Assembly (NCBI GenBank): GCA_017642935.1
Contig: JAEPOK010000002.1
Location: forward strand, 1,361,501-1,425,500
DNA from: Hyphomicrobiales bacterium
GTDB lineage: Bacteria; Pseudomonadota; Alphaproteobacteria; Rhizobiales; MH13
Length of the DNA: 64,000 nucleotides
Reading direction: 5' to 3'
Shown: positions 51,549 to 60,319 of the stretch, one piece after another
Numbering within the stretch: the first letter of the stretch is position 1
Layout: every line of letters begins with the position of its first letter
Made by a program: the position numbers and the translations under genes
Notes under the pieces: generated by a model
What the model was told of the DNA's origin: nothing
Databases searched by the model: none
Seen by the model: the letters and a program-made list of their open reading frames with translations, nothing else

Positions 51549-52299
51549 TTGCAAGTAGGTTTCCCTGCGTTTCCATCATTCGACGGCTCTGACCCAATGC
51601 TCATCGGCGATCCAATGCTCAATTCCAAAATGCTTCGGCTTCGCAGCGATTTTGCATATGCTAGACTTCAAGCGAGACTTCTGGAGCTCAAACATAAGCT
51701 CACCGAGCGCGATGCCTTCGATTTCGTATCTGCGGCCAGCAACGGTGCCACTCTGCTTGTTGGGGAGGGCAACTTGAGTTTCTCCCTGTCGCTTGCGCCG
51801 AGGATGGGATCAACTGCCGCGATGCTAAGGGCAACGACCTATGAAACCCGAAACAATATATCAGATGTTACACAGCATAACGCTGCTCGGTTGAGAAAGC
51901 GCGGGGCAACTGTGCTGCATTGGATCGATGCAAGAAGGTTGGAAGAACGCTTCCCAGTGACGCGCTTCAAGTTTGTGGTTTTTCAGTTTCCAAATGTTGC
52001 CAGCCGCAGACCGCTTCATGGACGGAACCCAAACCATGTGCTCATCAGACGCTTTCTGCGGAGTGCAAGACTTGTGCTGGCCAGCAATGGTCGGGTTGCT
52101 ATCACGGTCATCGATAGCACACTATGATGGTGCCTTCAGCACGCACGACGCTGCCCGGTGGGCTAGACTGTCTTCGCCGCGGATTTACCCTTTTCGGATG
52201 GGGGACCATCCAAGCTATATCCATTGAAACACGCAAGACGAAAACGAAAGTGCGCTCGTCAAACAGGACAAGCTTCAAACCCATGTCTTTGATAAGTAA
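51549..52299 (+). pseudogene. BMT5-like (DUF2431) methyltransferase, frameshifted
   Basis: The first 192 codons encode a Rossmann methyltransferase with LLVGEGNLSFSLSLA, the GEGNxSFS SAM site of DUF2431/BMT5-like proteins, and FKFVVFQFPNV, the family FNFPH-like motif. The frame ends at 52127 after VAITVIDS, but the next frame continues with HYDGAFSTHDAARWARLSS and PFRMGDHPSYIH, a TGA (52225-52227), then NTQDENESALVKQDKLQTHV to a stop at 52297-52299. One inserted base near 52117 and one nonsense codon break the gene. A likely start is between 51549 and 51630. Confidence 0.7.
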
Positions 52300-52334
52300 T
52301 ATCGCGCTACCTATTTTTGTCGCTGGCGAACGCG

Positions 52335-52907
52335 ATGACTGAAGAGCCCTTGTTGCCGCCAGGCGCAATCTATGTGGCCGGGCTTATTGATCTATCCATG
52401 CAGGATGTGCTGATCGAGGCTGTTGACCAGCGACCATGGATCGAGGATCTCAAGCGCCGCGTTCAGCATTATGGCTACTGGTACGACTATCGGGCTCGAA
52501 CGATAACGCCCGATGCCTATCTCGGACCTTTGCCTCAATGGGCTTCCGATCTGGCAGGCAGGCTTGTCGGCAATGGCTGGTTCAAAAAACCCCCGGATCA
52601 GTTGATCGTCAACGAGTATCTACCCGGACAGGGCATCTCGGCGCATGTGGATTGCGTGCCTTGCTTTGGCGACGTGATCGCGTCGATCAGCCTGCTTTCC
52701 ACATGTGAGATGGTGTTCAAGAAGCGCGGTGCTGATCAAAGGAGGGCGGTTGTGCTCGAGCCTCGATCTGCACTTTTTATTTCTGGTCCGGCGCGCGGTA
52801 AATGGACCCATGAAATACCGGCCCGCAAATCAGACCCGATCAATGGTCAACGCGTGCCGCGATGGCGCCGCATCTCGCTTACCTTTCGAACAGTCGAGGT
52901 ATCCTAG
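52335..52907 (+). CDS. AlkB-like 2OG-Fe(II) dioxygenase
   Basis: A 190-residue oxygenase with the metal ligands His-x-Asp in GISAHVDCVPCFG, the distal His in KWTHEIPARK and Arg in RRISLTFRTVE for 2-oxoglutarate. QLIVNEYLPGQGISAHVDC is characteristic of AlkB homologues that remove methyl groups from nucleic acids or proteins. ATG 52335 gives the usual start; TTG 52317 is an alternative. It ends eight bases before repeat R3. A demethylase next to a methyltransferase relict is notable. Confidence 0.88.
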   Translation: MTEEPLLPPGAIYVAGLIDLSMQDVLIEAVDQRPWIEDLKRRVQHYGYWYDYRARTITPDAYLGPLPQWASDLAGRLVGNGWFKKPPDQLIVNEYLPGQGISAHVDCVPCFGDVIASISLLSTCEMVFKKRGADQRRAVVLEPRSALFISGPARGKWTHEIPARKSDPINGQRVPRWRRISLTFRTVEVS

Positions 52908-52914
52908 AGCTTCT

Positions 52915-53115
52915 GGGTTTCATTTGGGATGCAGGTGCCGGTGGGCTTGAATAAAGCGCAGTGGAAAAGCTTGAGACAGTTCAGAGACTAAATCGTCAAG
53001 CCGATTAAACGGTCTGTGACACGAGTTGGGTAAGTTTGATATTAAGTAACTGATATTATTGACTTTATCATAATCGGCGTGTCGGGGGTTCAAGTCCCTC
53101 CTCCGCTACCATTTT
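52915..53115 (+). repeat. Element-end repeat R3 and right island boundary
   Basis: Matches the first 150 bases of R1 and R2 (identical 25-base core at 52962-52986) and ends in a well preserved tRNA-Met 3' end. Here the R-family passes straight into the attachment core, so this shows what R1 and R2 probably looked like before decay: element right end plus attachment site. Confidence 0.82.
53068..53115 (+). repeat. Attachment core, right copy (tRNA-Met 3' end)
   Basis: Same 48-base block as 27209-27256 with one difference (G for C at 53075, TCGGCG against TCCGCG). It is the right boundary of island 2 and of the whole array; chromosomal genes resume after a decayed stretch. Confidence 0.88.
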
Positions 53116-53633
53116 TTCCTTTATGTTGCAGATCGTTAGGTCTGACGTTCCATCGGCGCGGTCGCGCGAAGATCGTCCGGGGTTGCATTCTGGGTTGCAG
53201 CAAGCGTGGGCTTGAATGCGATGGGGTGGGGCCAATTGAAGCTATGGGCTGCAAACCAACACAGCTACTAAGCGAAGCCACTTACAGCCGTTCAACCCCC
53301 AAAGCGGTCATCCCGATCTGTCGTCGAAATTACAGAAGGGGCGGAAGGCAATCGCTCGCTGGCTGAGATGGCCGTGTTCTGGACGGCCACAATTGCACAG
53401 ACACCGTCGCTGGGTGTGAGCCCTTTGTTGGCGCGACAGCGTAATACCCCATGCCGACCAACCGGTGCATTCATTCAGGGGCACGATGCTCCTTTTGGCC
53501 ATAGGGCTGTGGCATAACGATAGTGACGATGCCCACCGGGCTTACCGCGTTACTGCTGATGCCTGCGCATTGAGCCGTTGGCGCGATAGCTAAGTTTTTT
53601 GGTCCAAATTCGAACGCCCAGGGATATCGCGTT
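53116..53633. other. Gap after the island, with related flank and decayed DNA
   Basis: 53116-53225 resembles the flank after the middle core (27257-27360). The rest has no intact gene; frames on both strands are short and unconvincing, and it may hold a worn-down coding fragment. No terminator or promoter stands out. Confidence 0.5.
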
Positions 53634-54317
53634 TCAGAGCACTTCAAGGGCAAACTCAGCAAGGGATCGAAGGTGCGAGACCACCGCTTCGCGCGCTCTT
53701 TGCGGGTCGCCGCTCTCAAGCGCATCAAGGATACGTTCATGCTGGCTGCTGTCGGGTTTCAGCCGTTCGGAAAGCCGTTCGATTTCAAACAGTTTTGTGG
53801 CCACGCGAAGGCTTAGAAGAATGTCGCGAATGACCGAATTTGTGCAGGCGTCAATAAACAGGCCATGCACTTCATCATCTGATTGCCAATGAGCAAGGAT
53901 GTTGTAGGGGACACGATCTCGAACCTCACGGACATGAAGGCGTGCGCGAGCAATGGCGGCTGGGTCGATCCGATTGATGGCCAGTTCAGCCGCCTCGGCT
54001 TCCAGCAATTCACGCACCTTCAGGCTTTGCAGATACTCCTTCAACTCCACACGCCGAACCACATAGGAGCGGCTTTCGAGTTTCTGAAGCAGGCCTTCGC
54101 TTTCCAGTCGTTGAAGTGCCTGGCGAAGCGGTGTGCGCGAAACGCCCAGCATATGTGCCAATTGCGCTTCCACGATGGCTTGTCCGCCGGGAAGTTCGCG
54201 CTCCTGGATCATGCGCGAGAGGGCAACATAGGCCTGTTCGGAAAGCGTTGAGGGCGCGCCAAGCGCCGATCTACCGGCAGCGTCGGGTAGTGTTGATTGT
54301 CTTTGTGCGCCAGTCAC
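53634..54317 (-). CDS. GntR-family regulator (FCD domain)
   Basis: A 227-residue repressor: N-terminal winged helix (PGGQAIVEAQLAHMLGVSRT, PLRQALQRLESEGLL) and C-terminal FCD ligand-binding domain (LLEAEAAELAINRIDPAAIA, DDEVHGLFIDACTN with the metal-binding Asp/His, HERILDALESGDPQRAREAV). It starts at GTG 54317. Divergent from the catabolic operon, with a 21-base palindrome at 54479-54499 in the promoter of the first operon gene, the likely operator. Its ligand should be a substrate or intermediate of the pathway, probably a carboxylate or amino acid. Confidence 0.93.
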   Translation of the reverse strand: MTGAQRQSTLPDAAGRSALGAPSTLSEQAYVALSRMIQERELPGGQAIVEAQLAHMLGVSRTPLRQALQRLESEGLLQKLESRSYVVRRVELKEYLQSLKVRELLEAEAAELAINRIDPAAIARARLHVREVRDRVPYNILAHWQSDDEVHGLFIDACTNSVIRDILLSLRVATKLFEIERLSERLKPDSSQHERILDALESGDPQRAREAVVSHLRSLAEFALEVL

Positions 54318-54478
54318 CTTGCAGGCAATCCTTTTTGCCGTTGGCCAGTTTCAAACCAACCGTTGAGCATCATTGCGATGGTTTCGTCCAGAGAGCGATC
54401 AGTGGTCATCTGCCTTAAGACGAGGCACAGCGCAAAAAGAATGACCTTGCATACGTTCGGGATCTGGTTGACACTAAC

Positions 54479-54499
54479 TTGTATACCGTCCGTATACAA
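54479..54499. promoter_or_regulatory. GntR-type operator in the catabolic promoter
   Basis: TTGTATAC-N5-GTATACAA is a perfect 8-base inverted repeat of the kind bound by FCD-type GntR proteins. A -35 TTGACA lies at 54468-54473, and the right arm overlaps a TATACA -10 at 54493-54498 (19-base spacing). Binding there would block transcription of the operon starting at 54519. Confidence 0.8.
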
Positions 54500-54518
54500 A
54501 GAAAAATTTGGAAATCTG

Positions 54519-55799
54519 TTGGACATTGATGACAAAGCGATAGCTTTCCTGCGCGAGCTCGTTGCGGCCCAAACGCATGGTGAGGTGGCGGTCCAGGATG
54601 TGATTGCACGGCGGCTTAAAGCCGCGGGGTGTACGGTTGAAGAACTCGATTACGACCCCGACGATGTAAAGGTAATAGGTGAGTTCGCACTTGATACTGC
54701 CCGAGCGACGGAGCGTCGTAAGGCGGTCGTGGGAACGCTGCCGGGCGATGCAGACAGGCCAAGCCTTTTAATGTTCGCCCATCCTGATGGCGAGCCGGTT
54801 GGCGACACCTCAACGTGGTCCCACGATCCTTTTGCCGGCGAGTTAGACGATGGCCGGTTGTACGGTTGGGGTATCGCCGATGATTTGGCCGGGTGCGCCG
54901 CCGCCGTTCTTGCCATCGAAGAGGCAGCATCCTCAGGCGCAGACCTTGGCCGCGCGGTTTTCGCATCAACCCCATCAAAGCGCTACGCGCGTGGCGTCGC
55001 TGCTTTGCTGCACAATGGTTTGTCTGCCGACGCGTCGCTTTATCTGCACCCAGCTGAATCTGGCGTCGGAATGCGCGAGATTAAAGCTGTGGCGTCCGGC
55101 CATATAGAGTTTCAGATTGTCGTCGAAGGGCGTGCTCCCGACACGACCGAGCCTGGCCACACGGCCTTTTCTCATCTTGCGACAAACCCGATTGATAAAG
55201 CGCTTGTGCTGCGTCAGGCCCTTTTCGACCTTGCTGAGGACCGCGCGGAGCGTGTGCGCCATCCTTTGATCGAAGGCGTTGTTGGGCGAGCAACCAATAT
55301 CCTGGTTTCAAATATCTCTTGCGGCGACATGAGCCGCTTCTCGCGGGTCAATGATGTGTGCACGTTGGGCTGCGCTGTGTCGTTTCCGCCAGGCGAAACA
55401 ATCGATGACATCAAGGCCGAGATCACAGAGGCGATTGCGCGTGCTGCCGCCGAAGATCCCTGGTTGAAGGATCATCCGCCCAAACTAACCTGGGTCACAG
55501 GCGTGACCGGTGGCGAGGTGGACGGTGAGCATCCGTTGTACCGCACGGCAGTTGACGCAGTGTCGCGAGTCACTGGCGACACGCCGCACGTCAACCCGAT
55601 GCACACCTCGTCAGACATCCGCAATCCCATCGTCGAGGCTGGAATTCCCTGCGTTGGCCTTGGTTGTCTTGGTGGCGATCTATCGCAAAACAGTCTTCAT
55701 GATGAGTGGGTCGACGTCGCGGATTTTCAGCGCATGGTCGATGTAACGACGGCCATTGTGATCGATTGGTGCGGCGGCAAACCACCACCGCCGACTTGA
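54519..55799 (+). CDS. M20-family amidohydrolase (ArgE/DapE type)
   Basis: A zinc amidohydrolase of about 426 residues. Metal and catalytic patterns: LLMFAHPDGEPVG, YGWGIADDLAGCAA, LYLHPAES and HTSSDIRNP. It probably removes an acyl or amide group from an amino-acid-like compound in the cytoplasm. I start at TTG 54519 (codon before DIDDKAIAF) because the operator and -10 lie at 54479-54499; the open frame from 54297 runs through the promoter and through the divergent GntR start. GGAAA is eight bases upstream. First gene of the operon. Confidence 0.88.
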   Translation: MDIDDKAIAFLRELVAAQTHGEVAVQDVIARRLKAAGCTVEELDYDPDDVKVIGEFALDTARATERRKAVVGTLPGDADRPSLLMFAHPDGEPVGDTSTWSHDPFAGELDDGRLYGWGIADDLAGCAAAVLAIEEAASSGADLGRAVFASTPSKRYARGVAALLHNGLSADASLYLHPAESGVGMREIKAVASGHIEFQIVVEGRAPDTTEPGHTAFSHLATNPIDKALVLRQALFDLAEDRAERVRHPLIEGVVGRATNILVSNISCGDMSRFSRVNDVCTLGCAVSFPPGETIDDIKAEITEAIARAAAEDPWLKDHPPKLTWVTGVTGGEVDGEHPLYRTAVDAVSRVTGDTPHVNPMHTSSDIRNPIVEAGIPCVGLGCLGGDLSQNSLHDEWVDVADFQRMVDVTTAIVIDWCGGKPPPPT

Positions 55800-55852
55800 A
55801 CTAAGAGGCTTGTGAAAAGCCCTTCCCAGCTCCCAAAAGAAAGGTAATTTCC

Positions 55853-56701
55853 ATGAAGTATCTCCAAGTTAGCGCTGTTGCGCTAGGGCTCAGTGTCACC
55901 GGCGGTGTAGCAGTGGCACAAGACTGTCCTGAAAACTTGCCAACGATCGAGCCAGGCAAGCTGACCATGTCGATCAATGCGACGCTGCCGCCGCGACAGT
56001 TCCTCGATGCTGATGGCAACTTGCAAGGTCTGCACCCGGACCTCGGTAACGAGATTGCCGCACGTCTCTGCCTTGAACCGGTCTATATGAATGTCGGCTT
56101 CGAGGTGCAGATTCCAGGCCTCGCCAGCAGGCGCTGGGACATGGTCAACACCGGCATGTATTACAATCCTGAAAGGGCGAAAATCATGCGCATGGTACCC
56201 TATGTGGTGAATGCGCTGGCCATCGTCGTTGAAGGTGGCAACCCGCTGGGCGTGGAAGGCTACGAGGATCTGGCCGGTCAGCCGGTCGGTACCGAGATTT
56301 CCGGTTTCGCAGACAATCTGATCCGCGAGATCAATGCCGAACAAGTGGCTAACGGAATGGAGTCAATGGATATCCAGGCCTTCAATACCTTCGGTGATGC
56401 GTTTGCCGCACTGGGTGCTGGTCAGGTTCGCGCTGTTTTCGGACCTGATGCGACGGCAGCCTACCTTGCCGAGCGTGGTTCGTTCGATGTAGGTGCCTCG
56501 GGTCTCAACCCCGGCCTTCCTTCCTCGTTCGGATTTGATGGCGAGACGGGCGAAGAATTGGCCAATGCAGTCGCCGATGTGCTGCGCGACATGGTCGAAG
56601 ATGGTACCTATGATGAGATGATGAGCGCGTACGGCGCCACGCAGATCCAGTTCTGGGATGACTACACCGGGGACGTTGCGATCTATTACAACCCCGAATA
56701 A
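55853..56701 (+). CDS. ABC transporter substrate-binding protein (polar amino-acid type)
   Basis: A 282-residue periplasmic protein with a signal peptide (YLQVSAVALGLSVTGGVAVA) and the SBP_bac_3 pattern (GKLTMSINATLPPRQFLDAD, GLHPDLGNEIAARLC, MVNTGMYYNPERA, VGTEISGFAD). It should capture an amino acid or opine-like solute for the permease and ATPase that follow. AAGGTAA precedes the ATG. It follows the M20 gene by 53 bases. Confidence 0.93.
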   Translation: MKYLQVSAVALGLSVTGGVAVAQDCPENLPTIEPGKLTMSINATLPPRQFLDADGNLQGLHPDLGNEIAARLCLEPVYMNVGFEVQIPGLASRRWDMVNTGMYYNPERAKIMRMVPYVVNALAIVVEGGNPLGVEGYEDLAGQPVGTEISGFADNLIREINAEQVANGMESMDIQAFNTFGDAFAALGAGQVRAVFGPDATAAYLAERGSFDVGASGLNPGLPSSFGFDGETGEELANAVADVLRDMVEDGTYDEMMSAYGATQIQFWDDYTGDVAIYYNPE

Positions 56702-56828
56702 TTCCAAGCCCTGAGAAGAGAAGTCCGGCCGTGGTGCGCACGCTGCATCTCGGCCGGATCCAACGCCTCTGTGCTCACGGTTCGTGGCCAGATGTCTATC
56801 ATCCATCAAACCAAAGCCGGAGCCCATT

Positions 56829-57563
56829 GTGAACTGGAGCTGGGATTTTTTCTTTGCCTACATGACGAACGGTCTGATGTTGCGCGGTGCGTGGACAACG
56901 GTCTGGCTGAGTGTCATCTCGATGGTCCTAGGTCTTGGCCTGGGTGTTTTGGCCGCGATGATGAAGATGTACGGCAACCATGCCCTGCGCTGGATCGCCG
57001 AGTTCTACATTTGGCTGTTCCGGGGCACGCCGATCCTCATCCAACTGGTGATCATCTACACCGGTCTGCCTCAGCTGGGCATTCGCCTGACCGTAATCGA
57101 GTCGGCCATCCTCGGTCTTGCGCTCAACGAAGGCGCGTACATCGCTGAGATTATCCGATCGGGTATCATGTCCGTCGATAAAGGGCAGACCGATGCTTCC
57201 CGCGCGGTCGGCATGACCTGGCGGCAGCGCATGTGGATGGTCATCCTTCCGCAGGCAACCAGAACGATTATTCCGCCATTGGGCAACCAATTCAACGGTA
57301 TGCTCAAGACAACATCCTTGGCCTCGGTCATTTCCATGGAAGAGTTGATGCGCAACGCCCAGATGCTCGCGCAGATCGAGTTTCGGGTGCTTGAATCTTA
57401 CTCCGTGGCGGCCGTCTGGTACCTTGTGCTTGTCTCGATATGGAGCATAATTCAGGTGCGCATCGAGGCGCATTATGAAAAACCCTTCGGGCCCGCTGCT
57501 GCCGTCTCGTCTGAGGCAAAAAAAGACCAAGCCAAAGTCCTTGGCACCACCGGTCAAGCTTGA
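56829..57563 (+). CDS. ABC transporter permease (HisM/GlnP type)
   Basis: A 244-residue inner-membrane permease with about five helices; the EAA loop is [17 protein letters not shown] and the N-terminal helix begins [20 protein letters not shown]. Probably forms a homodimer, because only one permease gene is present. GTG 56829 has GGAG eight bases upstream and is preferred to ATG 56784, which lacks a ribosome site and adds 15 residues without membrane character. Ends 10 bases before the ATPase start. Confidence 0.92.
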   Translation: MNWSWDFFFAYMTNGLMLRGAWTTVWLSVISMVLGLGLGVLAAMMKMYGNHALRWIAEFYIWLFRGTPILIQLVIIYTGLPQLGIRLTVIESAILGLALNEGAYIAEIIRSGIMSVDKGQTDASRAVGMTWRQRMWMVILPQATRTIIPPLGNQFNGMLKTTSLASVISMEELMRNAQMLAQIEFRVLESYSVAAVWYLVLVSIWSIIQVRIEAHYEKPFGPAAAVSSEAKKDQAKVLGTTGQA

Positions 57564-57573
57564 GGGGGTTGAG

Positions 57574-58398
57574 ATGGGTGACCAGAACGTAGCCGCATCG
57601 CAACGAGGACGGATTGCCGAAAGGACGCTTGGCGAGCCGATCGTCATGATCGAAGATGTCGAGAAGTCCTTCGGTGACAATCACGTCCTCAAGCAGGTCT
57701 CGCTCACCGTCCACCAAGGAGAGGTGGTTGTGATCTGTGGGCGCTCCGGCAGCGGGAAGAGCACGCTGCTGCGCTGCGTTGACCAATTGGAGACGATTGA
57801 TGGCGGCACCATCCATGCCGCAGGTCATCTGATGGGGTTTCGCGAGAAGAAGGGCAAGCGCGTGGCGCTGCGCGATGCGGAAGTGGCGCAGCAGCAGCGG
57901 GACCTTGGCATGGTCTTTCAGAACTTTAACCTGTTCCCCCATGTCAGCGTGATCGACAACATCATGATGGCGCCGGTTCGCATCCTCAAGCGCAACAAAG
58001 CCGAGGTCCGTGAAGAGGCGCGAGTGCTGCTCAAGCGCGTGGGCCTGCCGGATAAGGAAAACGCCTATCCCCGTCAGCTTTCCGGCGGCCAGCAGCAACG
58101 CGTTGCGATCGCCCGCGCCCTGGCGATGAAGCCAAAGGTCATGCTGTTTGACGAACCCACCTCAGCGCTCGATCCGGAGATGATCTCCGAAGTGCTCGAT
58201 GTGATGGTCGATCTCTCGGAGCAGGGGATGACGATGATTGTCGTCACCCATGAAATGGGCTTTGCCCGCGCGGCAGCTGATCGCGTGGTACTGATGCATG
58301 ACGGCAGGATCGTTGAAGAGGCCCGCCCAGAAAAATTCTTCAAGAACCCAGACAGTGAGCATACCCGGCTGTTCCTTTCAAAGATCCTGCAACACTAG
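57574..58398 (+). CDS. ABC transporter ATPase (GlnQ type)
   Basis: A 274-residue ATPase that energises the amino-acid importer: Walker [11 protein letters not shown]-loop [10 protein letters not shown], signature [15 protein letters not shown], Walker [13 protein letters not shown] and H-loop [12 protein letters not shown] 57574 has GAGGGGG upstream; the open frame from 57475 overlaps the permease gene and is not used. It ends two bases before the phosphotriesterase-family gene, so transport and catabolism are co-transcribed. Confidence 0.95.
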   Translation: MGDQNVAASQRGRIAERTLGEPIVMIEDVEKSFGDNHVLKQVSLTVHQGEVVVICGRSGSGKSTLLRCVDQLETIDGGTIHAAGHLMGFREKKGKRVALRDAEVAQQQRDLGMVFQNFNLFPHVSVIDNIMMAPVRILKRNKAEVREEARVLLKRVGLPDKENAYPRQLSGGQQQRVAIARALAMKPKVMLFDEPTSALDPEMISEVLDVMVDLSEQGMTMIVVTHEMGFARAAADRVVLMHDGRIVEEARPEKFFKNPDSEHTRLFLSKILQH

Positions 58399-58400
58399 CG

Positions 58401-59426
58401 ATGGCCGTCGTGCGGACAGTTCTTGGCGATGTAGATCCAGGCGGTGTGGGCTCGGTGGCCTTCCACGAGCATGTTCTTTTCGACATCGTGCCGCCAGATA
58501 CGCCCGGAGATCGGTCCGCGGAGATTGCGCTCGAAGATCGCTGGCAGATCGACTACCGCTCCAATGAAACGCCGGCAAATGCCCTTCAAACCGATCCCGA
58601 CATCGCCGCGGCCGAGTTGAGCCTTTTCGCCGAAGATGGCGGTGGCCTGATCGTGGACCAATCGGTGGCCGGTTTGGCGCGCGATCCCGATGGCCTCGCT
58701 CGCGCCTCGCGCAGCTCTGGGGTGCATGTGGTTGCGGCAGCAGGCTGCTACACGGTCACCTACGCGCCAACAGCGCTGAAGGATATGGATGTCAACGCTC
58801 TGAGCGAACTCTTTGCTGCTGAGGTGACCGAGGGCCTGCAGAGCACAACGATCCGGGCCGGGATAATCGGTGAAATTGGCTGTTCCTGGCCTATGCACCC
58901 TTTTGAGCAACGCGCCTTGACGGCGGCTGCAAGGGCGGCCTGTGAAACAGGAGCTGCCTTGTCCGTTCATCCAGGGCGTGCGCCTGACGCCTGCGCTGAG
59001 ATCCTCGATATTACAGAAGCCCAGGGGCTCGACCCCAGCCGTACCGTCTTGTGCCATATGGACCGTACGCATCCGGATGGAGATGGCATTGCAGCGTTGC
59101 TCCAACGTGGTGCCACTGTCGAGTGGGATTTCTTTGGGATCGAGCAGTCATATTACTGGATGGGTGAGGTCGAACTGCCCTGCGACCGAGACCGCATCCG
59201 GCTGATCCAGACCTTCGCTGACAAAGGCCATGCCGATCAAATTCTTATCTCTCAAGACATTTGCACCAAGACGCGCATGCGCCACTGGGGTGGCCATGGG
59301 TACGGTCATATTCTGCGCAACGTAGCCCCGCTTATGCAAAGGCTCGGCCTTGAGGCCCAACTCATCCGTCAGTTGCTGCGCGAAACGCCATTGAGACTGC
59401 TGACGCTACAGGAGACGCACACATGA
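58401..59426 (+). CDS. Phosphotriesterase-family metal hydrolase
   Basis: A 341-residue TIM-barrel hydrolase with the binuclear-metal ligands HEH (22-24), Glu in IGEIGCSW, His in LSVHPGRA, His in LCHMDRTH and Asp in ISQDIC. Family members act as lactonases or amidohydrolases more often than as phosphotriesterases. In this operon a lactone or cyclic amide from the transported solute is the probable substrate. It follows the ATPase by two bases and its stop overlaps the DapA-family start (ATGA). Confidence 0.9.
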   Translation: MAVVRTVLGDVDPGGVGSVAFHEHVLFDIVPPDTPGDRSAEIALEDRWQIDYRSNETPANALQTDPDIAAAELSLFAEDGGGLIVDQSVAGLARDPDGLARASRSSGVHVVAAAGCYTVTYAPTALKDMDVNALSELFAAEVTEGLQSTTIRAGIIGEIGCSWPMHPFEQRALTAAARAACETGAALSVHPGRAPDACAEILDITEAQGLDPSRTVLCHMDRTHPDGDGIAALLQRGATVEWDFFGIEQSYYWMGEVELPCDRDRIRLIQTFADKGHADQILISQDICTKTRMRHWGGHGYGHILRNVAPLMQRLGLEAQLIRQLLRETPLRLLTLQETHT

Positions 59427-60319
59427 CCGATCGGTTCCGTGGCACGTATACCGTGATGGTGACGGCTTTTGACGCCCAGGGTCGCGTGGACCTTGAAGCG
59501 CAGGCTCGGTTCACGGACTGGCAGGTGCGCGAAGGCATTCACGGATTGATACCGCTGGGGTCCACTGGTGAGTTTTTGTCCATGAGCACGCAGGAGCGGC
59601 GCGCAGTTGCCAAATGCGTCATCGACACTGTGGCCGGGCGGGTGCCGGTGCTTGTGGGGGCAGGCGCAGAGAGCACCGATGAGGTGATCGACAACGTGGC
59701 AATGGCCGAAGAGTTGGGCGCGGATGGAACCATGATCATTCCCCCGTTCTATTCGACTCCCACATGGGACGAACTGATCCACCACTTTGGCCGCATCGGG
59801 CAGGCCGCAACACGCCCGGTGATGATCTACAACAACCCAGCCACGGCGAACGTGGATCTGGTCCCACCGCTCGTTGCCGAACTCTCCCGCTTGCCCAGAA
59901 TCGACTACATCAAGGAATCGACGATGGACGTCACGCGTATCCGCGACATCTTGGATATGAGTGAAGGACGCATGACGGTTTTTGGCGGGATAATGGGGTT
60001 CGAAAGCTTTGTTGAAGGGGCGGAAGGTTGGGTTGCAGTTGGCTCCAACATCATGCCTGCCGCGCTAGCAAAACTGTTTACGTTGACAGCTGACGATGAG
60101 GATTATCACGCCGCCCGCACCCTTTATCGGAAAGTACTGCCGATCATCCGATTGGTTGCCGGTCACCGCTATGTATCCGGCAGCAAGGCGGCGCTGGAGC
60201 TTATTGGAATGCCGATGGGTGCCCCCCGTGCTCCACGTCTGCCTTTGCCCGAAAATGAGATGGGCGAGGTTCGAACTGCCCTTTCTTCTGTGGGGCTTTT
60301 GCCGCGCCAAGTGGCGTAA
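59423..60319 (+). CDS. DapA/NanA-family aldolase or dehydratase
   Basis: A 298-residue Schiff-base TIM-barrel enzyme: GSTGEFLSMS (substrate carboxylate loop), GAGAESTDEVIDN, MIYNNPATANVD with the conserved Tyr, and DYIKESTMD with the lysine. Members of this family act as dihydrodipicolinate synthases, keto-acid aldolases, or as pyrroline-4-hydroxy-2-carboxylate deaminases. Placed before an opine/hydroxyproline-type dehydrogenase, the last is attractive. Overlaps the preceding stop and abuts the next start. Confidence 0.9.
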   Translation: MTDRFRGTYTVMVTAFDAQGRVDLEAQARFTDWQVREGIHGLIPLGSTGEFLSMSTQERRAVAKCVIDTVAGRVPVLVGAGAESTDEVIDNVAMAEELGADGTMIIPPFYSTPTWDELIHHFGRIGQAATRPVMIYNNPATANVDLVPPLVAELSRLPRIDYIKESTMDVTRIRDILDMSEGRMTVFGGIMGFESFVEGAEGWVAVGSNIMPAALAKLFTLTADDEDYHAARTLYRKVLPIIRLVAGHRYVSGSKAALELIGMPMGAPRAPRLPLPENEMGEVRTALSSVGLLPRQVA

